Shown: positions 21,667 to 28,212 of the stretch, in pieces
How the letters are laid out: each line of letters starts with the position of its first letter
How positions within the stretch are numbered: position 1 is the first letter of the stretch
Virus record (IMG/VR): IMGVR_UViG_3300020166_000088
Coordinates: 1-28,212 of that record
Direction: 5' to 3' (one strand)
Source: a virus
Length of the DNA stretch: 28,212 nucleotides
Position numbers and translations under genes: made by a program
The notes under the pieces: generated by a model
Seen by the model: only the letters and a program-made list of their open reading frames with translations
Databases searched by the model: none
Told to the model about the DNA's origin: nothing

Positions 21667-23891
21667 TTTGGTTCGTTTAATAGTTCAAAATTTGTTTCTC
21701 CACTTTGTAATTTAGTAGACATTTTATTTATTGTGTAAGCTCTTGTGCCAACTACAATTAAATCATCTAATGTTAAAGTCAATAAAACTTTTAAAGGCAA
21801 TACAGCAGAGAATTTGAATATCCTTGTTTTCTTGTTAAATACTCTTGTTATGTAATTAGTATAATAAGTTTGAAATAAGCTATTATTATTACCAGCATAA
21901 TCAGTTAGTGTGTAGGTGTTTATTTCACTACCAAAGTTTAAATTGTATGTAGGTGGTGTTGAGGATGTGCCTAATTCATTGCAAGCACTTGGAATCCAAT
22001 AATCATCTAAAGAAGAATTTGTTCCTGTTGGGCATAAAGCGCCATAAGTTTCAGGTCTTGTACTATCTAAAAAGTTAATTGATGTAGCTACATTGTTTTG
22101 ATAGATACCGTAAAACATTAAGGGTTGCCCAATTTCAGGACTTAATTCTGTATTTAAAAAACTACCAACTTGTACTGTAGTTAAAGCACTACTTGTTTTA
22201 TCTTGTAACCTTTCAAATAACATATGCTCAAAAGGAAGTTTAATTTGGTAAATACTTTTCTTACTAACATCAGTTACATAATTAAGTTCTCCATACTTTT
22301 GGTTATTTACTAATTGAAATTGCTCTGCTAAAATGCTCTTTGGTTCTGAGTATTCAAAATCTACTTCACTAAATGGTATTACATCACAAACAGTATGTTC
22401 ATCAGTTTTTACAAATTGTGTTATATCTTGAGTATCTCCACCAGCATAATAATTATCTAAAGTTTTAACTACTATCTCATTATTAAAATCAACATAAGCA
22501 GTTAGATTAAATTGTCTAAATAAACCATTTAAAAAATCTTTAATCTTAAGCTTTGGCATCTGCTCAGTAACAACAACTAATTTATCTTGTGGAGATAGTG
22601 TTGTTGAATTACTTGTAAATGTTCCACTCCAATTAAAACTTAATACAGTACCATCAAAATTATTAAAACTAAAATCTCTTGTAATTGTAAACTTTGATTG
22701 AAATTGAATTGAAGATTCTGTCATTAATCTACCTACAAAATCATTGCCATTAGGATTAAAAGAAACTAATGATGCTACATCTAAACCATTAGCACCACCA
22801 ATTGTTAATGTAACAGAACTTGTTCCACTTTTGTTTTCTACTTTAGCGAATGATTCCCAATTATTAGCACGTACTATTTCTAAACTATATTCAACTGCTG
22901 TAAACCCACTTGCTGGAGTTACTTCAAAAGTTATAGTAGTTACATCTGTATCTGGTCCAAGATTAGAGTTCCATTTATATATGCCAGTATTTAAAGTAAA
23001 GTAACCTGTGAATCCAGCAGTATCTGTTAGCTCTGTGCAATTAGCACCACTACAAGTATAAGTATCACTATTGCCAATCCAAGTGCCAGCAGTTGCCATT
23101 TTACCTTTTTCTCTATGTAGCCATAAATACAAATTAGTCATAGCAGCAGAGTCAAGAAATTCACCAGTTTTAAAAGTTATGTTGTATTGCTCTTCAATAG
23201 CTTTAATTATATTTTTAACTGTTACTGCTGGTTTTAAATCTTCTGGAACTACACCCCTTTGTTGATGGTGTGTTGTGTTAGTACTAATATTTAAACCATT
23301 GCTTAAATTAGCAGAACCATTTTGGTTATCATAAATATAGCTTTGTGAATGTGCTATTAATGGATATATTATTGCATCGTTATAAGCAACAGAATTAACA
23401 GTAAAATTTAAACCATTTTCTAAACCATCTTTTACATTAGTAACTGTTGCACTATGATTAAATTCATTAAGCCAAACTAAATCAGATAGTTCATCTTCAT
23501 TTATAGCGTTTTTAAAAGTTGTTGTTTCACCAAAGAATGTTACCTTATACATAGAAGGTTCTCCAAACTTCATTGCAACCTCATTTAATTGTATTTTACC
23601 AAATCTAAAATGTAAATGATTTAGCTCAATTCTTGCACTACAAAAAACACTTGAATCAAAACCATCTATATCTGGATTATACCAATGCTTAAAAATCTTA
23701 TTATTTGTTTTACTTGCTGGTAAATTAAAAGTCCTTGAATAATCTGTAAATATTTTTTCTATATCATTTACATCTTGAATAACCTGAGTTAATTCAATTA
23801 AATCTTCTTCCATTAAATCAACTCTAACAAAGTCTTGTGTAGTTGTTGTATTTCTTAACTGTGGCTGTATGTATAGAATAACTTTCTGCAC
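21663..23891 (-). CDS. Large tail/tip protein (742 aa)
   Basis: A 742-aa protein. Its N-terminus (VRVDLMEEDLIELTQVIQDV, then DYSRTFNLPASKTNNKIFKHWYN) matches a domain I recall from flavobacterial phage tail proteins, where it caps a conserved tail-tip or baseplate-like component. The middle (about 250-420) is beta-rich with a CSGANCTELTD segment, and the C-terminal part contains LKIKDFLNGLFRQFNLTAYV and VGTRAYTINKMSTKLQSGE. It probably forms part of the tail tip or hub. It overlaps the preceding 376-aa gene by one base. It precedes rather than follows tape measure, unlike lambda. Confidence 0.6.
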   Translation of the reverse strand: MQKVILYIQPQLRNTTTTQDFVRVDLMEEDLIELTQVIQDVNDIEKIFTDYSRTFNLPASKTNNKIFKHWYNPDIDGFDSSVFCSARIELNHLHFRFGKIQLNEVAMKFGEPSMYKVTFFGETTTFKNAINEDELSDLVWLNEFNHSATVTNVKDGLENGLNFTVNSVAYNDAIIYPLIAHSQSYIYDNQNGSANLSNGLNISTNTTHHQQRGVVPEDLKPAVTVKNIIKAIEEQYNITFKTGEFLDSAAMTNLYLWLHREKGKMATAGTWIGNSDTYTCSGANCTELTDTAGFTGYFTLNTGIYKWNSNLGPDTDVTTITFEVTPASGFTAVEYSLEIVRANNWESFAKVENKSGTSSVTLTIGGANGLDVASLVSFNPNGNDFVGRLMTESSIQFQSKFTITRDFSFNNFDGTVLSFNWSGTFTSNSTTLSPQDKLVVVTEQMPKLKIKDFLNGLFRQFNLTAYVDFNNEIVVKTLDNYYAGGDTQDITQFVKTDEHTVCDVIPFSEVDFEYSEPKSILAEQFQLVNNQKYGELNYVTDVSKKSIYQIKLPFEHMLFERLQDKTSSALTTVQVGSFLNTELSPEIGQPLMFYGIYQNNVATSINFLDSTRPETYGALCPTGTNSSLDDYWIPSACNELGTSSTPPTYNLNFGSEINTYTLTDYAGNNNSLFQTYYTNYITRVFNKKTRIFKFSAVLPLKVLLTLTLDDLIVVGTRAYTINKMSTKLQSGETNFELLNEPN

Positions 23892-25021
23892 TATCTAATG
23901 TTGTTTACTAAACTGAATGATTTTTCAAAACTCATTGTGTAATTAATTAACCTATCGTTTAATCCTGTCTTTTTAGCAAAGGAGCTTTCTTTTAAATTAA
24001 CTGGAAATATGTTAGCACTTGAATCTGTTAGCCATATGTATTCACTAACCATCAACTCCTCAAAATATGGATTCATTAATTCGTTAACAAAACCAGTATT
24101 TAAAACAATTGATTCTGTAGCATTAGCATTAAATGTTTTCTTTGCGTGTGCAGTAGTTGAGTAAGTATTAAATGTTAATGATTCTTGGCAAGCATCACCA
24201 GGTGTTTCAGGTGGGTCTAATTGAACAGCTCTTGCTTCAAAAATACTTGCATTAAAATTTTCTCTTGTTGCATCTAAACTTTCTGTTGATTTCTTAAAGA
24301 AGAATAAATCTTGTAAAGCTCCCCATCTATTTACAAACGTAATTTTGTTAACTGGATACTTGCATTCTTCTACTTGTTCTAAAGTTATTGTAGTAGTGCT
24401 TCCACTATCATAAGTTATTAAAGCATTATCTAAAAAAGTACCAGCAGTAAATAAAGCAAATTGTATCTTTTGGTTTTGGTTGCCGTTGTCTGTAAAAGTA
24501 TCTGTCTCTCTTACGCTTGTACCGTTTCTCCATTCAACTTGCGTAACCCTTTCTACATTTACTGGTATTGTAATTGTGCTTCCTTTATGATTTTGAATGT
24601 AATTACTACTTAGCATTGCAATAGGTTCTGTTGTGTAGTTTACACCTTCTTTAAATTTATTGAATCCTTCTTGAGCTAAGTAAGTGTTTGTAGTTACAGA
24701 ACCAATTACAGTACCATCTGATTGTCTTGCTGATGTTGCTACAGTTACCCAAATAGAACTTTTAGCAGCAGCATAAGTACCAGTAAATATTTGTTCTATA
24801 TGGTCATTAACTATTTCGCTAATGTCAAATGAAACAGAATTTTCAGCTCCTAATGGTTTCTTTTGTAGTGAGTAAGTTGCATATAAATCATCACATATTT
24901 CAGTTGAAGAACTCAAACCACCAAATACAGTTATGTTTATTTGAAAATAACTAAGGTTAGCATCTGCTTCTTGTGGTGTTCTTATAAAAAATGGGCTTCT
25001 TGTTCTAATAATTGTACTCAT
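23891..25021 (-). CDS. Tail structural protein (376 aa), distal-tail-like
   Basis: A 376-aa beta-rich protein (SPFFIRTPQEADANLSYFQI, then STEICDDLYATYSLQ). A distinctive segment YPVNKITFVNRWGALQDLFFFKK at about 230-252 resembles a conserved NKFGGLQDLWFF motif of flavobacterial phage tail proteins. The remainder (FVNELMNPYFEELMVSEYIW, then INYTMSFEKSFSLVNNIR) alternates strands and helices. It is adjacent to the 742-aa tail protein and probably assembles with it. It could be a distal tail or an adhesion-ring component; the role is inferred from position. Confidence 0.6.
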   Translation of the reverse strand: MSTIIRTRSPFFIRTPQEADANLSYFQINITVFGGLSSSTEICDDLYATYSLQKKPLGAENSVSFDISEIVNDHIEQIFTGTYAAAKSSIWVTVATSARQSDGTVIGSVTTNTYLAQEGFNKFKEGVNYTTEPIAMLSSNYIQNHKGSTITIPVNVERVTQVEWRNGTSVRETDTFTDNGNQNQKIQFALFTAGTFLDNALITYDSGSTTTITLEQVEECKYPVNKITFVNRWGALQDLFFFKKSTESLDATRENFNASIFEARAVQLDPPETPGDACQESLTFNTYSTTAHAKKTFNANATESIVLNTGFVNELMNPYFEELMVSEYIWLTDSSANIFPVNLKESSFAKKTGLNDRLINYTMSFEKSFSLVNNIR

Positions 25022-25497
25022 TGTAAATCTAATTTATCTTCTAAATAACCAGCAACTATTTCATCTCCATATAAATCTAAACCACGTTCAAACGGTTTAG
25101 TAAAAAATAATGTTGCTCTAATACCTTTGTTTTTAATACTTCTTGCAATTAAAAAATTTAATGATTGCCTACTAACAAACCTACCTTGTTTATCTCTTGG
25201 TGCAATACCTTTTCTAATACTCCACTTGTCAAATACAGAACTTGGTGGTTGTTTAGTAGTGTATTTAAATGGACTTGCTGAGCTTTCAGGATATGTAGAT
25301 TTAGAACCTTTTACACCTTTATCTATAAACTCGCCATACTTCTCGCTAAGAAACGAAATCTTATCTCCTTGTATTCTATACTCTAAACTATTATATAATT
25401 GCTTAGAAGCGTTGTTTTTCTTTTTAGTTAGGTTGCTCCTTGACTGTTGAATAACATACTTAGCGTATTTCTCTAATGCCTTTTTAAATTCACTCAT
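25018..25497 (-). CDS. HK97 gp10-like neck / tail completion protein
   Basis: A 159-aa protein with an N-terminal amphipathic helix (FKKALEKYAKYVIQQSRSNL), the segment LYNSLEYRIQGDKISFLSEK, and YGEFIDKGVKGSKSTYP, which matches the gp10-type head-tail joining pattern (strand then Y-x-x-F-I-D-x-G). Its C-terminal half is basic and suits contact with DNA or the tail. It is joined by an ATGA overlap to the 376-aa gene and by one base to the 151-aa gene. It probably helps join head and tail. Confidence 0.6.
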   Translation of the reverse strand: MSEFKKALEKYAKYVIQQSRSNLTKKKNNASKQLYNSLEYRIQGDKISFLSEKYGEFIDKGVKGSKSTYPESSASPFKYTTKQPPSSVFDKWSIRKGIAPRDKQGRFVSRQSLNFLIARSIKNKGIRATLFFTKPFERGLDLYGDEIVAGYLEDKLDLQ

Positions 25498-25952
25498 TAG
25501 CAGTAAGTCATTTCATCGTTTGTACCAGCATCAAAAGTAACTGCCCAACCAGCAAGCATATTATCAAACCTTTCTGTGAACGGTTCACAAGTAGCTGGAT
25601 TAATTAATTCAAATTTATCTTTATATAAATCACTCTTTTGTAAAACTCTAATAACCCTTGTTGCTAATGCTAACTGAGTGTTTAATATATCTTGCCTATT
25701 GTCATTACCTCTATATAAATCTGTTACTTGTTCATTGCTAATATCTACTAAATCCATAAAGAAGATAGTAATATTAAATGTTACATAATTGTTATTTATT
25801 GTACTATTATTAACCATCACGTGAGATAGTGGAAACAAGCTCTGCTTCTTTAAATCAATATCAGCTATATCACCAAAAGTTATTTCGTTGTTAAATGGTT
25901 CTGCAACAATTACTTCTTTTATTTTATCTATTATATTGTAAAAACTGTTCAT
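25497..25952 (-). CDS. Tail-terminator-like protein (151 aa)
   Basis: A 151-aa protein with an N-terminal helix (NIIDKIKEVIVAEPFNNEI), a strand-rich middle (HVMVNNSTINNNYVTFNITI), the helix RQDILNTQLALATRVIRVLQ, and the end MLAGWAVTFDAGTNDEMTYC. The alpha/beta order and the neighbours (gp10-like and tail proteins) fit a tail terminator that caps the tail tube. It overlaps the neighbours by 1 to 4 bases. The assignment is mostly contextual. Confidence 0.5.
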   Translation of the reverse strand: MNSFYNIIDKIKEVIVAEPFNNEITFGDIADIDLKKQSLFPLSHVMVNNSTINNNYVTFNITIFFMDLVDISNEQVTDLYRGNDNRQDILNTQLALATRVIRVLQKSDLYKDKFELINPATCEPFTERFDNMLAGWAVTFDAGTNDEMTYC

Positions 25953-26215
25953 ACTACTTTTATATATCTTGGAGTGTGTACTCCTAAATCTTGATTAATA
26001 AATTCATCTAAGTCATCAATAGCATTATCAAAATCCATATTATCACGCTGTATTAATAAATCTAAACATATCCAATAATCATATATTGCTTGTACTGGAT
26101 TGTTAGCTGTAATACCTAAAAATGCTTCTTCAAAACCATCAACTAAAATAATGTGTTCATTCTCAATTAATAAATCTCGTTCTGTTAATTCTTCTAATAT
26201 ATCATCCTTTGTCAT
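25949..26215 (-). CDS. Small conserved phage protein (88 aa), function unknown
   Basis: An 88-aa acidic protein: ILEELTERDLLIENEHIILV, DGFEEAFLGITANNPVQAIY, DYWICLDLLIQRDNM, then FDNAIDDLDEFINQDLG. The GFEEAFxG / AxYxYxKxxExL layout is common in phages and plasmids, as I recall, usually outside the structural genes. Here it lies inside the neck cluster. It is coupled by ATGA on both sides. Role unknown. Confidence 0.75.
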   Translation of the reverse strand: MTKDDILEELTERDLLIENEHIILVDGFEEAFLGITANNPVQAIYDYWICLDLLIQRDNMDFDNAIDDLDEFINQDLGVHTPRYIKVV

Positions 26216-26280
26216 CGTTGGCTTCTTTTTAATATTTGTTGTTCTAATTCATATTTATCTTTTTCAAATGCTAAGTGCAT
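26212..26280 (-). CDS. 22-aa ORF bridging two structural genes
   Basis: ATG at 26280 shares a TAATG junction with the 223-aa gene stop, and the TGA at 26212 shares ATGA with the 88-aa gene start. The 22-residue peptide is one charged helix (MHLAFEKDKYELEQQILKRS then QR). Perfect overlap at both ends suggests it is translated, perhaps to carry ribosomes across. No family; could also be a chance ORF used only for coupling. Confidence 0.45.
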   Translation of the reverse strand: MHLAFEKDKYELEQQILKRSQR

Positions 26281-26951
26281 TAAACAAGTGTGGAGTTTTG
26301 ATTTGGTAATTTCATTGTATTTGAGAATGTCTCCATTAGTAAGTCCGTAGATAGATTGATACCAGCCCCATTTAGCAGAGAATCCTGCAGATGCTGAGGC
26401 AGCTCTATCTCCTTCTGAGTTGCTAAATAATTCAGGATAGTTTTCTGTAATTCGTTCTTTAAACTGTAAAAAAAAACAAGCGAACCAAATACAACATCTA
26501 AAGTAACTTCTGTCATATCGTACTTTTCAGCACTTTCATAATCTTCTATTAAATACTGTTTCTTCTTCTTGTAGGTTATTGGTCTATATAAAACGCCAAT
26601 TGCTTTATTCATAAGCTCCCAGTCTGCAAGGTATGTATCAAGATCAACGTATTCACCAAAAGAAATATCATCCAGCTTAGGTATAAAACCAAATTCTTTA
26701 TCATTTATTGTAAACCTATCTATAAACTTAGGTTCGTTATTAAATAGTTTTGTAAGTTCTTCGCAGATGTTGTTTATATCAGATGCTTTAATTTGTAATA
26801 CTTGCTTTAGTGGTATATTACAAAATATCTCTACCATCTTTTGTTGTAAGAATGAATCCAGTTCTTTACCATCAGCAATCTTTAACCACTTTTGGTATTG
26901 CTTTAAAGTAACTTCATTAAGTGTTTCTGGTATGTTAATAGTTAGTTTCAT
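26280..26951 (-). CDS. Conserved phage protein (223 aa), tail-assembly-chaperone-like candidate
   Basis: A 223-aa protein: NIPETLNEVTLKQYQKWLKI, FCNIPLKQVLQIKASDINNI, RFTINDKEFGFIPKLDDISF, then GEYVDLDTYLADWELMNKAI and GVLYRPITYKKKKQYLIEDY. The order of segments (VTLKQYQ, FCNIP, FGFIPxLDDISFGEYxDL, AIGVLYRPI) recurs in flavobacterial phages, as I recall, at the start of the tail module. The position before neck and tail genes suggests a tail-assembly chaperone or adaptor, but no programmed frameshift site was identified. It is the first gene after the intergenic gap that holds the plus-strand element. Confidence 0.6.
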   Translation of the reverse strand: MKLTINIPETLNEVTLKQYQKWLKIADGKELDSFLQQKMVEIFCNIPLKQVLQIKASDINNICEELTKLFNNEPKFIDRFTINDKEFGFIPKLDDISFGEYVDLDTYLADWELMNKAIGVLYRPITYKKKKQYLIEDYESAEKYDMTEVTLDVVFGSLVFFYSLKNELQKTILNYLATQKEIELPQHLQDSLLNGAGINLSTDLLMETFSNTMKLPNQNSTLV

Positions 26952-27025
26952 TTATTTATAAACGTTTTAATTAGTGAATCGTTATATACGAATGTAATAA
27001 AATTTTTAAAACTAATATTTTTTTG

Positions 27026-27033
27026 TATCTTTG
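27026..27033 (+). promoter_or_regulatory. Plus-strand promoter, -7 element TATCTTTG
   Basis: TATCTTTG is an exact match to the Bacteroidota TAnnTTTG -7 consensus, in the only sizeable gap of the right half, on the strand opposite to every gene. It is preceded by an A/T-rich run, but without an obvious TTTG at -33. Start of transcription would be near 27037-27040. It is followed within about 60 bases by a terminator. Confidence 0.55.
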
Positions 27034-27037
27034 AAGT

Positions 27038-27090
27038 GTTCAGTACTTGAAGGGTTGTTGTTTATGTTTTCATATCTTCAGCCCTTTTTT
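27038..27090 (+). ncRNA. Candidate small plus-strand RNA
   Basis: Between the TATCTTTG promoter element and a terminator is a transcript of about 50 bases with no meaningful ORF. It is mostly the terminator hairpin, whose loop contains a further 4-bp stem (TATG / CATA, loop TTTT). A possible 5' hairpin (AAGTG / TACTT, loop TTCAG) begins at 27034 and may be only partly transcribed. It lies antisense to the gap just past the terminase stop. No known RNA family was recognised. Confidence 0.45.
27050..27090 (+). terminator. Rho-independent terminator, plus strand
   Basis: AAGGGTTG pairs with CAGCCCTT (8 bp with one G-T wobble), enclosing a 21-base loop region, followed by a run of six Ts at 27085-27090. 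Only the plus strand has the T run after the stem; read on the minus strand the stem would have a C-A mismatch and no T tract. It ends 2 bases before the complement of the terminase stop codon, so it would protect the terminase gene from opposing transcription. Confidence 0.65.
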
Positions 27091-27092
27091 AT

Positions 27093-28212
27093 TTAATATA
27101 AATGATACTCCCCTAAATTCGGGTTCTGTAATTGATAACTTACTGCATACCTCAACGCATCAATAGCGTGATTCCAATTATCAGATGGAGTCTGGCTTTT
27201 CTTTTCTAACCAAACATAATTGTTAAGTTCCTTTATTAAATCTGTACTATCTGGGTGAATAATTAAATCATAGTCTTGTAACAAGCTAATCCCATAAGTA
27301 ACGCTGCCCTGACCTTTAATGGCTGGAACTACTGAACAATCTCTGCTTAATTCATTGATTAATCTAGGTTCTGCTGAATCACCTACAATTAAATTATCTT
27401 CTGCAAACTTTTTATTAAGTGTTGATATATCGCTTGTAGTTAACTTAGTTTGATAGAAACACAATTTAACATATATAATCTTTTTTTCTTTGTCTATACT
27501 TGTCTTAACCAATGTTGAAGGGTCATTACTAAACCCATAATCTTGTCCAAATACAACTTTACCTACTTCTTTAAATTCGCCTAAACTCCAGTTGCTAAAT
27601 ATAACTCCTTCAGCTTTTTCTAACCAAGCACCCTCAATAGTGTGTTTATATCTTTGAGGCCTGCGTTCTTTCATTTCTTTAATTCTATTTAAATAACTTT
27701 GTGAAAGATGTTCTATATTATCTAAGTATGTAGAATGACAATAAGTTGTTTCTCCTTTTATTCCAGAGTAACCAGCTTGCACTCCAGCACCTTCATAAAA
27801 CCTTTGGTAAATCCAATGCTCTTTTGTTGAGGGGTTCATAACCATTACAACCCTATTCTTTGCTCCCTTTTGTCTAACTGAAAAATCTATCTTGTCAAAT
27901 ATATCCTCATCAACCATTTCTTCAGCTTCATCTATTATCCAAGTTGTTATACCTTGTAGTGATTTAAGGTTTGCTGTTTGATCTCCTGAGCTTGTTCTTA
28001 TACCCCTAAATAAAATCTTACTTCCAGTTAATAGATTAGTAATTTCGTTGCTGGTGATATGGAAAAAACTTTCCCAACCCATTAACTCAATCTTTTCTTT
28101 AAATTCTGGTATAATAGAAATAGAAGCTGATTTAAGAGTGTACCTTGTAAATAGTATCTTATGTTGGCATTTATTATCTAATGATAAAATTAAAGTGTTT
28201 AAAGCAACTGCA
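27093..28212 (-). CDS. terL: Terminase large subunit, N-terminus cut by window edge
   Basis: The frame stays open to the right edge: 43 residues precede the first ATG at 28082, beginning AVALNTLILSLDNKCQHKIL, the segment expected just after the Walker A loop, which therefore lies outside. Visible motifs are LFRGIRTSSGDQT, Walker B (TTWIIDEAEEMVDED), the coupling segment VVMVMNPSTKEHWIYQRF, and the RNase-H-like nuclease: FGQDYGFSNDPSTL, IVGDSAEPRLINEL and NHAIDALRYAV. The enzyme drives DNA into proheads and cuts concatemers. The layout matches PBSX-like / Terminase_3-type proteins. No small subunit is in the window; it is probably just beyond the edge. Confidence 0.92.
   Translation of the reverse strand, partial: AVALNTLILSLDNKCQHKILFTRYTLKSASISIIPEFKEKIELMGWESFFHITSNEITNLLTGSKILFRGIRTSSGDQTANLKSLQGITTWIIDEAEEMVDEDIFDKIDFSVRQKGAKNRVVMVMNPSTKEHWIYQRFYEGAGVQAGYSGIKGETTYCHSTYLDNIEHLSQSYLNRIKEMKERRPQRYKHTIEGAWLEKAEGVIFSNWSLGEFKEVGKVVFGQDYGFSNDPSTLVKTSIDKEKKIIYVKLCFYQTKLTTSDISTLNKKFAEDNLIVGDSAEPRLINELSRDCSVVPAIKGQGSVTYGISLLQDYDLIIHPDSTDLIKELNNYVWLEKKSQTPSDNWNHAIDALRYAVSYQLQNPNLGEYHLY

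Noticed and set aside
25127-25450. 107-aa plus-strand ORF
   Set aside because: Entirely antisense to the gp10-like gene, which has coherent protein features and coupled neighbours.
1-28212. Circular genome joined at the window edges
   Set aside because: Joining the edges would keep an open frame from the ParB-like protein into terL, but the Walker A loop and the small terminase subunit would then be absent, and a frame match has a one-in-three chance. A missing segment beyond the edges is more likely.

Overview
The window looks like most of the genome of a tailed phage (Caudoviricetes, probably a siphovirus because no sheath or baseplate genes are recognisable) that infects a member of the Bacteroidota, most likely a Flavobacterium-like host. 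The reasons are very AT-rich DNA, starts preceded by A-rich sequence rather than Shine-Dalgarno motifs, promoter elements matching the Bacteroidota -7 consensus TAnnTTTG, SprB/Ig-like and LamG repeats in the putative receptor-binding proteins, and several small proteins that recur in flavobacterial phages. All protein genes lie on the minus strand, so they are read from high to low coordinates. Both edges cut genes: a terminase large subunit on the right and a ParB-like protein on the left. No integrase, repressor, DNA polymerase, tRNA or CRISPR array was seen.

Late region, about 28212 down to 7372. Terminase large subunit is followed by neck and tail genes (223 aa, a 22-aa ORF, 88 aa, 151 aa, 159 aa, 376 aa, 742 aa, a 45-aa ORF, tape measure). 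The head module comes next: XkdF-type protease, a small Cys-rich protein, an acidic scaffold candidate, major capsid protein, a tail-tube candidate, a 117-aa protein, portal and a head-tail connector. Two LamG/Ig-like proteins, probably host recognition, then lead to the lysis genes (TM plus coiled-coil protein, zinc amidase, Cys-rich peptide, holin-like protein) and a calcineurin-like metallophosphoesterase. This order is not lambda-like: the tail genes and tape measure come before the capsid, and portal follows capsid. Hairpins on both sides of the tail-tube gene probably set different transcript levels within the structural block.

Early region, about 7275 down to 1. A hairpin terminator (7336-7356) and a TATATTTG promoter element (7302-7309) separate it from the late block. 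It is one tightly packed operon with repeated 4-bp ATGA start/stop overlaps. It encodes an acidic 97-aa first gene, a ribbon-helix-helix-like protein, a candidate recombination set (possible single-strand annealing protein, YqaJ-type exonuclease, SSB-like protein with a DLPF tail), a PD-(D/E)XK-like protein, a DUF6291-like replication protein with a Lys-Gly repeat, a RecA-fold helicase, a resolvase-like nuclease, a sigma-factor-like protein and the ParB-like protein.

The least explained elements are a short plus-strand transcription unit (promoter plus terminator, about 27026-27090) next to the terminase gene in an otherwise minus-strand genome, and nine small or very small ORFs that fill nearly all apparent gaps, two of them with TTG starts. 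All functions are read from sequence pattern and remembered family features; no database search was run.
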